DNA from: Chloroflexota bacterium
Lineage (GTDB): Bacteria; Chloroflexota; Anaerolineae; Promineifilales; Promineifilaceae
DNA: 41,946 nt
Assembly (NCBI GenBank): GCA_022616275.1
Contig: JAKEFB010000143.1
Location: 1 to 41,946 of the forward strand
Direction: 5' to 3'
Under the pieces are notes generated by a model, which saw nothing but the letters and a program-made list of their open reading frames with translations, searched no databases and had not been told where the DNA came from. This document shows positions 1-8,300 of the stretch, piece by piece (the first letter of the stretch is position 1; every line of letters begins with the position of its first letter). Position numbers and translations under genes: made by a program.

Positions 1-1402
1 CACTGACCCGTTGTGACAACCCTTCGACCACCCCGCCGACCCGCTGCGGCTCAGACAGGACGACCACGTTGTCGTTGAAGGTCAGGAGGGCCACCTCGTC
101 GCCGGGGTCCAGGCGGGAGAGAAACTCGACCGTCGCCGCCGTGGCCGATTGAATCTTGTCGCCCTGCATACTGCCGGACACGTCCAGGACGACGATGACC
201 GTCGCCTTGCGCTTGGTAATCTGGAACAGGTCAATGACCGCCGCGCTGACGGCCGCGTCCGGGCTGGGCAGGGCCGGGATGGTCGCCGGCGTCACCTGGG
301 GGTCGGTGCCGTGGGCCAGGTCCAGTGGCGCGTGCAAGGCGATGCTGCCATCCAGCGGCCGGAGGTAATTGTCTATAGCCAGTTCCTGCTGCTCGCTGGC
401 CAGCAGGTACTCCTGGAAAACGGCCGCCGCCTCAGCCTGCTCGTCGCCGACCCAATCAGCGTTGTCCAGGATGCAGTAGGGGTGGTCGGCCCAAATGGTG
501 CCCCCGGCCGGGAAGATAAAAGCCAGGGGAAATTGCAGCTCACCACCCCGCTCGACGTTGAAACGCACGGCCTCGGCCTCCGGCACGGCCGCAGCGTGCA
601 GGTAGCTGGGCCCCTGCCGGGCCATCAGGTCCAGCAGGGCCGGAGCCTGGCGGCCGTACTTGGAGGTATTTTGCTCCAGGGTGCGCATCGCCTCTTCGGC
701 CTCGTAGACCTGGGCGGCCGCCAACGGCCCCTGGCTGCCAACGACGCCATAGACAAACGACGTCATGGATAGCAGGCCGGAATTGGCGTAAGCGGGGTGG
801 GTGTGGCCAAAGCGGAACTCGCCCCACTCCGGCCGGCCGTAGCTGGCCCAGCCCTGGGGATCGGCGGCCAGGGCCACGATCGTGTCCCAGCCAATTGGTT
901 GCTCCGGCCAGCCCAGCGTCTCGGCCATCGGCTGCCACATGACAAAGCCCAGAGGGGCGTAAACCGTCGGCCGGCATTCCTGGCTGTTGATCGGCCGGTT
1001 GTAGCGCTGCCGCCACGTTTCGTTGAGCTGGTCCACCCAAGAAGGGTCGCCGGGACTCCAGGCCACCGGCGTTGAGTTGCCGTCCAGAATGGCGTTCATC
1101 GAGCCGCCCGACGTCACGTGGCTGACCTCGACGATGATGGTGTCGCCGGCGGCCGTTTTTTGCCCGGTGGCGTTAAAGCGCTCCACGACTGCGTCCAGCC
1201 AGCTTTCCTTGGTGTTAGACGAAGCCAGCGTGACCAGGACCGAACCGGCCGGCAAGGACGTCGGCTCGGCGGGTACGTTTCCGTTGCCAGCCTGGCTGTT
1301 GTCGTCCGGCCGGTCGCCAACAAACTGGGCTGCCAGCGCCCCCATGACAATAACCACCGTAACGGAAAGGATAATGAGGAAAATAAGGCGGGTTCGGTTC
1401 AT
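1..1402 (-). CDS. Solute-binding/VWA-domain protein, 3' end cut by window edge
   Basis: The frame is open from an ATG at 1402 to the left edge (about 467 codons; C-terminus missing). It starts MNRTRLIFL followed by a hydrophobic stretch to about residue 27, a membrane anchor or signal peptide. Residues about 45-370 resemble an extracellular solute-binding domain (SxGSM and GWDT-type segments, tryptophan-rich). At about residue 410 there is a von Willebrand A core with the metal-binding motif DVSGSM (about base 170). Proteins joining a binding-protein-like half with a VWA half are known in Chloroflexota and Actinobacteria; the ligand is unknown. It lies 51 bp downstream of ettA on the same strand and may be co-transcribed. 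Only a VWA fragment appears here, so further domains beyond the edge cannot be judged. Confidence 0.85.
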   Translation of the reverse strand, partial: MNRTRLIFLIILSVTVVIVMGALAAQFVGDRPDDNSQAGNGNVPAEPTSLPAGSVLVTLASSNTKESWLDAVVERFNATGQKTAAGDTIIVEVSHVTSGGSMNAILDGNSTPVAWSPGDPSWVDQLNETWRQRYNRPINSQECRPTVYAPLGFVMWQPMAETLGWPEQPIGWDTIVALAADPQGWASYGRPEWGEFRFGHTHPAYANSGLLSMTSFVYGVVGSQGPLAAAQVYEAEEAMRTLEQNTSKYGRQAPALLDLMARQGPSYLHAAAVPEAEAVRFNVERGGELQFPLAFIFPAGGTIWADHPYCILDNADWVGDEQAEAAAVFQEYLLASEQQELAIDNYLRPLDGSIALHAPLDLAHGTDPQVTPATIPALPSPDAAVSAAVIDLFQITKRKATVIVVLDVSGSMQGDKIQSATAATVEFLSRLDPGDEVALLTFNDNVVVLSEPQRVGGVVEGLSQRVS

Positions 1403-1453
1403 ATTGCCTACAATTGCCAGATGTTTTCTCCGGCCAGGAGTTGCCGGATTTGT

Positions 1454-3136
1454 TCAATTACGGCGCAACTTACGATAAGTGATGCGGTGCGGCCGGTCGG
1501 CGGCGTCGCCCAACCGCCGCCGGCGATCTTCCTCGTACTCGCTGTAATTGCCGGGAAACCAGACCACCTGGCTATCGCCTTCAAAAGCCAGGATGTGAGA
1601 GACAACGCGATCCAGGAACCACCGGTCGTGAGACACAATAATAGCCGAACCACCGAAATTTAACAGCGCCTCTTCCAGGGCGCGCAAGGTATTCACGTCC
1701 AGGTCGTTGGTTGGTTCGTCCAGGAGCAGCAGGTTGGCCCCGGACTTCAACATTTTGGCCAGGTGGACGCGGTTGCGTTCGCCGCCGGAGAGCGCGCCCA
1801 CTTTCTTTTGCTGGTCAGCGCCGGTAAAGTTGAAGCGGGCCACGTAGGCGCGGGAGTTCATCAACCGCCGGCCCAGTTGGAGTTGCTCTGCTCCACCGGA
1901 AATCTCCTCCCAGATACTGTTGTTGGGCTGCAAATCTTCGCGACTCTGGTCCACGTAACCCAGTTGCACTGTCTGACCGACGGCCAACCGGCCGCCATCC
2001 GGCGCTTCCTGACCGACAATCAGGCGCAGCAGGGTGGTCTTGCCGGCCCCGTTGGGCCCGATCACGCCGACGATGGCCCCCGGCGGCACGTCAAAGGTCA
2101 TCTTTTCAAACAGCAGCCGGTCGCCGTAGCTTTTGGCCAGCTCCTCGGCCCGGACGACCACGTCGCCCAGGCGCGGGCCGGGCGGAATATAAATTTCCAG
2201 CTCTTCCTGGGCCTTATCACTGTTTTGTTCCAGGAGCTGGTGATAGGCATTCACGCGGGCTTTGCTCTTGGCCTGGCGGGCGCGCGGCGTCATATTCACC
2301 CATTCCAACTCCCGTTCGAGCGTCTTCATCCGCTGCGACTCCGCTTTTTCTTCCCGGGCCAGCCGCTCCTGCTTTTGGGCCAGCCAGGAGGAGTAGTTGC
2401 CCTTCCAGGGGATGCCGTGGCCCCGGTCCAGTTCCAGGATCCAGCCGGCCACGTTGTCCAGGAAGTAGCGGTCGTGGGTCACAGCAATCACCGTGCCAGC
2501 GTAGCGCTGCAGGTGCTTTTCCAGCCAGGCCACTGTTTCGGCGTCCAGGTGGTTGGTCGGCTCGTCCAGTAGTAAAATGTCTGGCTCCTGCAGCAGCAGC
2601 CGGCACAACGCCACCCGGCGGCGCTCGCCGCCAGATAGAACGGCAATTGGCGTCTCGCCCGGCGGGCAACGCAGCGCGTCCAGGGCCAGCTCCAGGCGGC
2701 TGTCCAGGTCCCAGGCGTTGAGCCGGTCCAGCTCCTCCTGCAGGCGGCCCTGGCGATCCACCAACCGGTCCATCTCTTCGGGTGTTAACTCCTCGGCAAA
2801 GCGGGCGTTAACTTCGTCCCACTCGCGCAGGGCACTGACCACCTCCTGGACCCCCTCTTCGACGATGTCGCGGACTCTCTGGCTTTCGTCCAGAACTGGC
2901 TCCTGCTCCAGGTAGCCGACGGTGTAGCCGGGGACCAGGACCGTTTCCCCCAGGTGTTCTTTGTCCACCCCAGCCATAATGCGCAGCAGCGTGCTCTTGC
3001 CCGAGCCGTTAAGGCCCAACACGCCAATTTTCGCCCCATAGAAGTAAGAAAGGGAGATGTCTTTCAGGACTTGTTTGTTAGGTGGGTAAACTTTACCCAC
3101 CCGGATCATCGAATAAATAACCTTGTTTTCAGCCAT
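1454..3136 (-). CDS. ettA: ABC-F ATPase, energy-dependent translational throttle EttA
   Basis: 560 aa, close to the 555 aa of E. coli EttA. There are two ABC cassettes: Walker A GLNGSGKST at residues 41-49 and GPNGAGKTT at about 360-368; signature LSGGE at 167-171 and again near 450; Walker B LLLDEPTNHLD (about 188-198) and LLLDEPTNDLD. The family-specific start (RVGKVYPPNK near residues 12-21) and the inter-domain linker with the basic ARQAKSKAR stretch (about 287-295) favour EttA over Uup. The family binds the ribosomal E site and gates the first elongation steps according to ADP/ATP ratio. It has no membrane segments. The start at 3136 has only a weak upstream GAAG. It is divergent from the YflT-type gene, separated by about 200 bp. 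Confidence 0.95.
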   Translation of the reverse strand: MAENKVIYSMIRVGKVYPPNKQVLKDISLSYFYGAKIGVLGLNGSGKSTLLRIMAGVDKEHLGETVLVPGYTVGYLEQEPVLDESQRVRDIVEEGVQEVVSALREWDEVNARFAEELTPEEMDRLVDRQGRLQEELDRLNAWDLDSRLELALDALRCPPGETPIAVLSGGERRRVALCRLLLQEPDILLLDEPTNHLDAETVAWLEKHLQRYAGTVIAVTHDRYFLDNVAGWILELDRGHGIPWKGNYSSWLAQKQERLAREEKAESQRMKTLERELEWVNMTPRARQAKSKARVNAYHQLLEQNSDKAQEELEIYIPPGPRLGDVVVRAEELAKSYGDRLLFEKMTFDVPPGAIVGVIGPNGAGKTTLLRLIVGQEAPDGGRLAVGQTVQLGYVDQSREDLQPNNSIWEEISGGAEQLQLGRRLMNSRAYVARFNFTGADQQKKVGALSGGERNRVHLAKMLKSGANLLLLDEPTNDLDVNTLRALEEALLNFGGSAIIVSHDRWFLDRVVSHILAFEGDSQVVWFPGNYSEYEEDRRRRLGDAADRPHRITYRKLRRN

Positions 3137-3157
3137 TCGTTAACTTCGTTCGTAACT

Positions 3158-3185
3158 AAGTAATTCGGTAATTACCCAATTACTT
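3158..3185. repeat. Palindromic element upstream of ettA and the YflT gene
   Basis: Inverted repeat AAGTAATT (3158-3165) / AATTACTT (3178-3185) around a second palindrome, GGTAATTACC (3167-3176). It lies between two divergent genes close to the ettA start. It could be an operator or a mobile palindrome; the sequence does not decide. Confidence 0.5.
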
Positions 3186-3322
3186 TTGCGCGATTATACA
3201 ACATGTACCCGATTTTATACCCAGACATATGTCGTGATATATGGTCATCGTTATCTCTTTTTAGTACAGTGCCTCTATGGTTAGGGTAGCAAGCTGCAGA
3301 TTTTGCCTGCCCCCAGCTTAGT

Positions 3323-3330
3323 AAAGGAGA
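3323..3330 (+). promoter_or_regulatory. Ribosome binding site of the YflT-type gene
   Basis: AAAGGAGA lies 6 nt before the ATG at 3337. It fixes the start and helps to reject the long antisense frame at 3172-4482. Confidence 0.7.
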
Positions 3331-3336
3331 AAAATT

Positions 3337-4557
3337 ATGAGGACAGTTATAGGCGTTTTTGACGAAATGATGCATGCCCGCGCCGCCGTCCAGGACCTGG
3401 TTAATGCCGGCATTCCCCGGGACGACATCAGCCTGATCGCCAGCGACCCGAACAAGGAATATGCCACCACTCTGGGCGAGGAAGTAGACGACGCGGCCGA
3501 AGGCGCTCTGGAAGGCGCTGTAGCCGGTGGTCTGCTGGGCGGTCTGGCCGGCGCCTTGCTGGGCCTGAGCGCCTTTGTCATTCCCGGGCTGGGTCCCATC
3601 ATTGCTGCTGGCCCGGTTGCCGCCGCCCTGATTGGGGCTGGCGTCGGCGCGGCTGGTGGCGGCCTGGTGGGCGCCCTCATTGGCTGGGGGCTCTCCGAGG
3701 AAGAGGCCGGCTATTACGCTGAGGCGATCCGCCGGGGTAGTACCCTGGTGGCCGTCCGTGTGGACGAAGACCAGGTAGACACGGCCGTAGAAGTGCTGAA
3801 CCGCCACAATCCGGTGGATGTTGACCGGCAGGCGGATTTCTGGCGGACCGAGGAAAGCTGGATCGGCTACGATCCCAACACACCGGCCTATACCCGCGAC
3901 GAAGTCCAGGATTACCGTAACCGATATTACAACTATGCCGGTATCGGCATGGCCGAAGACATCTACGAAGATTACTCGGTTTACGAGCCAGGCTTCCGCC
4001 GCCATTACGACATAGCCTACGCCGCCGCCGGTTATCCCTATTCGCAATATGACCCGGCTTACCGCTACGGCTATAGCCTGGCCACCGACGCCCGTTACCG
4101 CGATTACACCGATTGGGAAACATTGGAGCCGATGGCCCGCCGCGATTGGGAAGACATGGCCCAAGGCGCCTGGGAAGATTTCAAGGATGCCATCCGCCAC
4201 GCCTGGAACGAGACGAAGCAAGCCGTCCGCGAGACTTTCGACACCGACTACGACTATGCCGAGTATGAAGACGACTTCCGCCGCCACTATGACACCGTCT
4301 ATGGTGTCTATGACTACACCTACACGCGGTATGAACCGGCTTACCGCTACGGCTATCTCCTGGCTACTGACGAGCGCTATGCTGATTACGATGACTGGGA
4401 GACGCTGGAGCCGATAGCCCATCGCGATTGGGACGACGCCTACGACGGGCCGTGGGAGGACTTCAAAGAGGCCGTGCGCCACGCCTGGAACCGGGTGACC
4501 GGCGCGACCGAACGAGCCTGGGATGAAGCGACCGATACGTTTGACGACCGGCCGTAA
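3337..4557 (+). CDS. General stress 17M-like (YflT domain) protein with C-terminal repeats
   Basis: 406 aa. Residues 1-45 (MRTVIGVFDE..., then LVNAGIPRDDISLIASD) match the start of the YflT/general stress protein 17M-like domain. A glycine/alanine-rich hydrophobic hairpin follows at about 55-120, then a second small alpha/beta half (VAVRVDEDQVDTAVEVL, about 140-155). The C-terminal half holds two tandem copies, about 95 residues each, of a tyrosine/tryptophan-rich acidic module: FRRHYD, YxPAYRYGYxLATDxRYxDY, DWETLEP, WEDFKxAxRHAWN. Similar modules occur in Deinococcus and cyanobacterial stress proteins (from memory). The function is unknown; a membrane-interacting stress role is inferred. A strong RBS supports the start. 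Confidence 0.9.
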   Translation: MRTVIGVFDEMMHARAAVQDLVNAGIPRDDISLIASDPNKEYATTLGEEVDDAAEGALEGAVAGGLLGGLAGALLGLSAFVIPGLGPIIAAGPVAAALIGAGVGAAGGGLVGALIGWGLSEEEAGYYAEAIRRGSTLVAVRVDEDQVDTAVEVLNRHNPVDVDRQADFWRTEESWIGYDPNTPAYTRDEVQDYRNRYYNYAGIGMAEDIYEDYSVYEPGFRRHYDIAYAAAGYPYSQYDPAYRYGYSLATDARYRDYTDWETLEPMARRDWEDMAQGAWEDFKDAIRHAWNETKQAVRETFDTDYDYAEYEDDFRRHYDTVYGVYDYTYTRYEPAYRYGYLLATDERYADYDDWETLEPIAHRDWDDAYDGPWEDFKEAVRHAWNRVTGATERAWDEATDTFDDRP

Positions 4558-4591
4558 CGACGATTAACCCCTGACCCTTTTGTCAGCATGG

Positions 4592-4626
4592 AAGGCCGGC
4601 GGCTGTAGATAACAGCCGCCGGCCTT
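4592..4626 (+). terminator. Perfect 15-bp hairpin after the YflT-type gene
   Basis: Arms 4592-4606 (AAGGCCGGCGGCTGT) and 4612-4626 with a 5-nt loop, starting 35 bp after the stop codon. The U-tract is poor (ACTCTATT), so this is a terminator-like stem rather than a textbook intrinsic terminator. Confidence 0.6.
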
Positions 4627-4679
4627 ACTCTATTAAGCTGGCTTTTCCTTGGCACGCACTTTCGGGTACTATTGAGCCT

Positions 4680-5411
4680 GTGCCCTGGCTGCTGGTTTTT
4701 GCTATCGTCTTCTTGGCCGTTTTTACTCAGAGCCTGACCGGCTTTGGCCTCTCCCTGGTTTCCATGCCCCTGCTGACCGCCCTCCTGGGCCTGCCGGTGG
4801 CCGCGCCCCTGATGGCCGTGGTGGGCCTGGTTTCTGAACTGATTTTGCTGATCAACTACCGCCGGGCCTTCAACTGGCCGGTGGTCTGGCGGCCGATTGT
4901 CGCTTCCCTGGCGGGTATTCCCCTGGGTGTGCTGGCTCTGAGCCGGGTGGATAGCCGGTGGCTGCACCTCGCCCTGGGCCTGGTGGTCGCCGGCTACGCC
5001 CTCTACGCCTTGCTGAACCTCCGCCTGCCGGCCGTCCGGCAACAGGGCTGGGCCTACGGCATGGGCTTCCTGGCCGGGTTGCTAGGCGGGGCTTACAACA
5101 TCTCCGGACCACCAATGATCATTTACGGCCACTGCCGGAGCTGGCCGCCGGCCGAATTCAAGAGTAACTTGCAGGGCTTTTTCGTCCTCAACAGCGTGGT
5201 GGTGGTCGCTTCCCACTTCCTGGACCGTAACTTCACCCAGGTAATCTGGCAAAACAGCCTGGTTGCCCTGCCGGCCGCGGCCGGGGCCATCTGGCTGGGC
5301 CTGCGGCTCGACCGGCGTATAGACCCCCTTCTCTTTCGTAAGATCGTCCTCTGGCTGTTGCTGGTCTTAGGGCTGAGTCTCGCCCTCGGCTCTCTGTGGG
5401 TTGGAGAATAG
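4680..5411 (+). CDS. TauE/SafE (DUF81) family membrane permease
   Basis: 243 aa, starting at a GTG. It is almost wholly hydrophobic with about 8 membrane segments, in the two-half layout of the sulfite exporter TauE/SafE family. Family-like features are the TQSLTGFGLSLVSMPLL segment in helix 1 (about residues 13-30) and the GxxxGxYNISGPPMIIYG repeat in the second half (about 133-150). Members export sulfite, sulfoacetate and related anions or are uncharacterised; the substrate here cannot be told. The stop codon at 5409-5411 touches a repeat element (5412-5458). No clear Shine-Dalgarno precedes the GTG, so the start is moderately certain. Confidence 0.88.
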   Translation: MPWLLVFAIVFLAVFTQSLTGFGLSLVSMPLLTALLGLPVAAPLMAVVGLVSELILLINYRRAFNWPVVWRPIVASLAGIPLGVLALSRVDSRWLHLALGLVVAGYALYALLNLRLPAVRQQGWAYGMGFLAGLLGGAYNISGPPMIIYGHCRSWPPAEFKSNLQGFFVLNSVVVVASHFLDRNFTQVIWQNSLVALPAAAGAIWLGLRLDRRIDPLLFRKIVLWLLLVLGLSLALGSLWVGE

Positions 5412-5458
5412 AGAAATCTCCAATCTCTAATCTCCAATCTCTATTGGCTTTGGCCAAT
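5412..5458. repeat. AATCTCCAATCTCT repeat element (copy 1)
   Basis: Tandem AATCTC(C/T) units at 5415-5442, followed by a small hairpin ATTGGC-TTTG-GCCAAT (5443-5458). It begins directly after the TauE stop codon. The same units recur at 19166-19244 and 28907-28943. Confidence 0.8.
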
Positions 5459-5525
5459 TGCCGGGTTGCCACTAAAATACAGGCCACATCTCACATTTGC
5501 CGATCACTATGGAGGGTATTTATCA

Positions 5526-6302
5526 ATGGAGGATTTGTTCACTGTCCAGAACCTCGTGGCCTTACTGACGTTGACGGCGCTGGAAATTGTGCTGGGCATT
5601 GACAACGTCATTTTTATTGCCATCCTATCCGGCAAGCTGCCGGCCGACGAGCGGGACAAAGCCCGTCGGCTGGGCATTGGTCTGGCCGTGGGTAGCCGCA
5701 TTGCCCTACTGTTGGCAATTAACTGGATCAGTAGATTGACCGATCCGCTTTTCTTCCTGTCCAGCAACGATATTTCCGGCCGGGACTTAATCTTGTTAGG
5801 GGGTGGCTTGTTCCTCATTGGCAAAAGCACCTACGAAATCCACGAACGATTGGAAGCCGTCGAAGGACACCGGGCCCACGAAGCGGCCGGTGTAGGCTCG
5901 CTGGCGGCCGTCATTGCCCAGGTCATTTTAATTGACGTGGTCTTCTCCCTGGACTCGGTCATTACGGCCGTGGGCATTTCCGGCGAGTTGGCGGTCATGA
6001 TCCCGGCCATTATCGTTGCCGCGATCATTATGCTGGCCTTCTCTGGGGTGGTCTCCCGTTTCGTGGAACAGCATCCCACCATGAAAATCCTGGCCCTGGC
6101 CTTCCTCATCCTCATTGGCGCGTTGCTGGTCATTGAAGGCTGGAATAGGGAAGCGGTCGAGGAAAACCACCTCAAGAATTACGCCTACTTCGCCATGGCC
6201 TTTTCAGTAGCCATCGAGTTGATCAACATACGGGTGCGCCGCCGAGTCGAAGAGCCGGTCAAACTCCACAACCAGCCTACGCTCCCGCCTGGGCAGCAAT
6301 GA
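5526..6302 (+). CDS. TerC family integral membrane protein
   Basis: 258 aa from the ATG at 5526, chosen because GGAGGG (5511-5516) lies 9 nt upstream. TerC hallmarks are EIVLGIDNVIFIAIL at about residues 19-33 and VIAQVILIDVVFSLDSVITAVG at about 130-150, each with the conserved acidic residues in membrane helices, and ISGRDLILLGGGLFLI. There are about seven membrane helices. TerC proteins are linked to tellurite resistance and, in better studied cases, to manganese export. It stands alone between repeat elements. Confidence 0.93.
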   Translation: MEDLFTVQNLVALLTLTALEIVLGIDNVIFIAILSGKLPADERDKARRLGIGLAVGSRIALLLAINWISRLTDPLFFLSSNDISGRDLILLGGGLFLIGKSTYEIHERLEAVEGHRAHEAAGVGSLAAVIAQVILIDVVFSLDSVITAVGISGELAVMIPAIIVAAIIMLAFSGVVSRFVEQHPTMKILALAFLILIGALLVIEGWNREAVEENHLKNYAYFAMAFSVAIELINIRVRRRVEEPVKLHNQPTLPPGQQ

Positions 6303-6371
6303 GCAATGAGCGATGAGCGATGAGTAACTATGCTCATTGCTCATTGCTTTCAACTCATTGCTCATTACTTC
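6297..6371. repeat. GAGCAATGAGC-type inverted repeat (copy 1)
   Basis: GCAATGAGCAATGAGCGATG on the left is mirrored by GCTCATTGCTCATTGC and CTCATTGCTCATTAC on the right. It fills the gap from the TerC stop to the uup ATG at 6372. Related sequence occurs at 34612-34652 and, as a fragment, at 38641-38657. Confidence 0.75.
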
Positions 6372-8267
6372 ATGAACCTCGTCACCCTCGAAAACGTCAG
6401 CAAGCAGTACGGCGAGCGGGTGTTGCTGGATGGCGTGAACCTGCTGATCAACGAGGGCGACCGGATTGGCCTGATTGGCCCAAACGGCAGCGGTAAGACG
6501 ACGCTCTTGCGCCTGGTGGCCGGGCTGGAGCCGCCCGACGCCGGCGCAGTCACGGCCCGGGGCCGGGCGCGCATTCATTACTTGTCCCAGGAGCCGGAGT
6601 TGGCCGGCGATTTGTCCGTGTTGGAAACCCTTTTTGCCGGCGACTCGCCCCAACTGCGCCTGCTGCGCGATTACGAACAGGCCAGCGCCCGGCTCCACCA
6701 GGACCCCCACGACGCCGACTGGCAGGAGCGGCTGGCCACGCTGGCCGACGAGTTGGAACGGACCGGCGGTTGGGCGGCCGAGGCCAACGCCCGGGCCATT
6801 CTCACCCGGCTGGGCATAGACAGCTTCGACGCGCCCCTGGCCGCTCTGAGCGGTGGCCAGCGTAAGCGCGTCGCCCTGGCGCGGGTGCTCCTGGACCCGG
6901 CCGACCTGCTCATTCTCGACGAGCCGACCAACCACGTGGACGCCGAGACGGTCGCCTGGTTGGAACAATACCTGTTGGCCACGCCCGGCGCGTTGCTGAT
7001 GGTGACTCACGACCGCTACTTCCTGGACCGGGTGGTCAACCGCATCGTCGAGCTGGACCGCCGCCAACTGGTCAGCTACTCCGGCCATTACAGCCGCTAC
7101 CTGGAGCTGCGCACCACCCGCCATGAGCGTCTGGCGGCGGCCGAAGCCAAACGACAAAACCTGTTGCGCCGCGAGCTGGAGTGGCTGCGCCGGGGAGCGA
7201 TGGCCCGTACGACCAAGCAAAAGGCCCGCAAACAGCGCATTGCCGAATTGCAGCAGCTCCGCGCCGACAGCGGCGAAGAGGCGGTGGTTATGGCCCTGGC
7301 CGGCCGGCGGCTGGGCAAGAAGGTGCTGGAAGCGCGTGACCTCAGCAAGTCCTACGATGGCCTCTCCCTCTTTGCCGGTGTGGATTTTTCCCTGGTCCCC
7401 GGCGACCGGATTGGCATCGTCGGCCCTAACGGGGCCGGCAAAAGTACCCTGCTAGACATCCTGGCCGGGGAGACGGCGCCGGACAACGGCGCGGTCGTTT
7501 GGGGCGAGACCGTCCAACTCGGCTATTACGACCAGTTGAGCCGGGACCTGGACGAGTCCAAACGGGTGATCGAGTTCATCAACGATAAAGCGCCGCTCGT
7601 CCGCACGGCCGACGGCCACCGGGTGGAAGCGGCCCAGATGCTGGAATGGTTCCTCTTCCCCCGGCCGCACCAACAGACATACATCAGCTCCCTCAGCGGC
7701 GGCGAGCGACGGCGGCTGTACCTGTTGTCGGTGCTGGTCAGCCGGCCCAACGTCCTCTTCCTGGACGAGCCGACCAACGACCTGGACATCCAGACGCTGG
7801 CCGTCCTGGAGCAATTCCTGGACCATTTCCAGGGCTGCCTGGTGGTCGTCAGCCACGACCGCTACTTCCTGGACCGGACGGTGGACTTCCTGGCCACTTT
7901 TGAAAACGGCTCTTTTAGCCCGCGTTACCCGGCCCCCTACGAAACCTTCCAACGGCTGCGCCAGGAACAGACGGCCGCGCCGGAAGAAGAAACACCCCTG
8001 CCCCGGCCGGCCAAAGCGCCTGCCCCGCCACCAGAAAAGGAACGGCCGCGCAAGTTGACCTGGAAGGAAGCTCGGGAGCTGGAAGCGCTGGAGAGCAGCA
8101 TCGAGGCCCTGGAAGCCCGCAAAGCCGCCCTGGCCGAAGCCATCAATACTGCCGGCGGCGACTACGAGCGGCTCCCGGCGCTGGTGGAGGAACTCCGGGC
8201 GGTAGAGGCGGAGCTAGAAAAAGCCCTGGGAAGATGGTTGGTGTTATCCATAACAGACGATGGATGA
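6372..8267 (+). CDS. uup: ABC-F ATPase, Uup type
   Basis: 631 aa from the ATG at 6372 (MNLVTLENVS); the earlier in-frame ATG at 6330 lies inside a repeat. Two ABC domains: Walker A GPNGSGKTT at residues 36-44 and GPNGAGKST near 351; signatures LSGGQRKRV (about 159) and LSGGERRRL (about 441); DEPTNHVD and DEPTNDLD. A Pro/Ala linker leads to a C-terminal coiled coil (KLTWKEARELEALESSIEALE, about residues 555-620), the DNA- and ribosome-associated tail typical of Uup. The last residues (VLSITDDG) do not look like family sequence: they and the stop codon are encoded by a palindromic element at 8247-8289. Role: cytosolic, ribosome-linked ATPase. Confidence 0.92.
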   Translation: MNLVTLENVSKQYGERVLLDGVNLLINEGDRIGLIGPNGSGKTTLLRLVAGLEPPDAGAVTARGRARIHYLSQEPELAGDLSVLETLFAGDSPQLRLLRDYEQASARLHQDPHDADWQERLATLADELERTGGWAAEANARAILTRLGIDSFDAPLAALSGGQRKRVALARVLLDPADLLILDEPTNHVDAETVAWLEQYLLATPGALLMVTHDRYFLDRVVNRIVELDRRQLVSYSGHYSRYLELRTTRHERLAAAEAKRQNLLRRELEWLRRGAMARTTKQKARKQRIAELQQLRADSGEEAVVMALAGRRLGKKVLEARDLSKSYDGLSLFAGVDFSLVPGDRIGIVGPNGAGKSTLLDILAGETAPDNGAVVWGETVQLGYYDQLSRDLDESKRVIEFINDKAPLVRTADGHRVEAAQMLEWFLFPRPHQQTYISSLSGGERRRLYLLSVLVSRPNVLFLDEPTNDLDIQTLAVLEQFLDHFQGCLVVVSHDRYFLDRTVDFLATFENGSFSPRYPAPYETFQRLRQEQTAAPEEETPLPRPAKAPAPPPEKERPRKLTWKEARELEALESSIEALEARKAALAEAINTAGGDYERLPALVEELRAVEAELEKALGRWLVLSITDDG

Positions 8268-8300
8268 CAACTCCATCGTCTGTTATGGACAGAGTAACAC
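8241..8300. terminator. Hairpin shared by uup and the convergent Usp gene, containing both stop codons
   Basis: Perfect 18-bp arms at 8247-8264 (TCCATAACAGACGATGGA) and 8272-8289 with a 7-nt loop. The stem extends outward by GTGTTA/TAACAC across a 5-nt bulge. The uup stop (8265-8267) lies in the loop and the stop of the minus-strand gene (8283-8285) lies in the right arm. This is probably a bidirectional terminator. Confidence 0.85.

Noticed and set aside
149-772. 207-aa plus-strand frame
   Set aside because: Antisense shadow of the VWA/solute-binding gene, which is open over the whole edge region and has a MIDAS motif.
3172-4482. 436-aa minus-strand open frame
   Set aside because: Antisense to the YflT-type gene, which has family similarity, tandem repeats and a clear RBS; the antisense product has no recognisable domain.
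6204-7220. 338-aa minus-strand frame over uup
   Set aside because: Antisense to the ABC-F gene, whose motifs are all intact.
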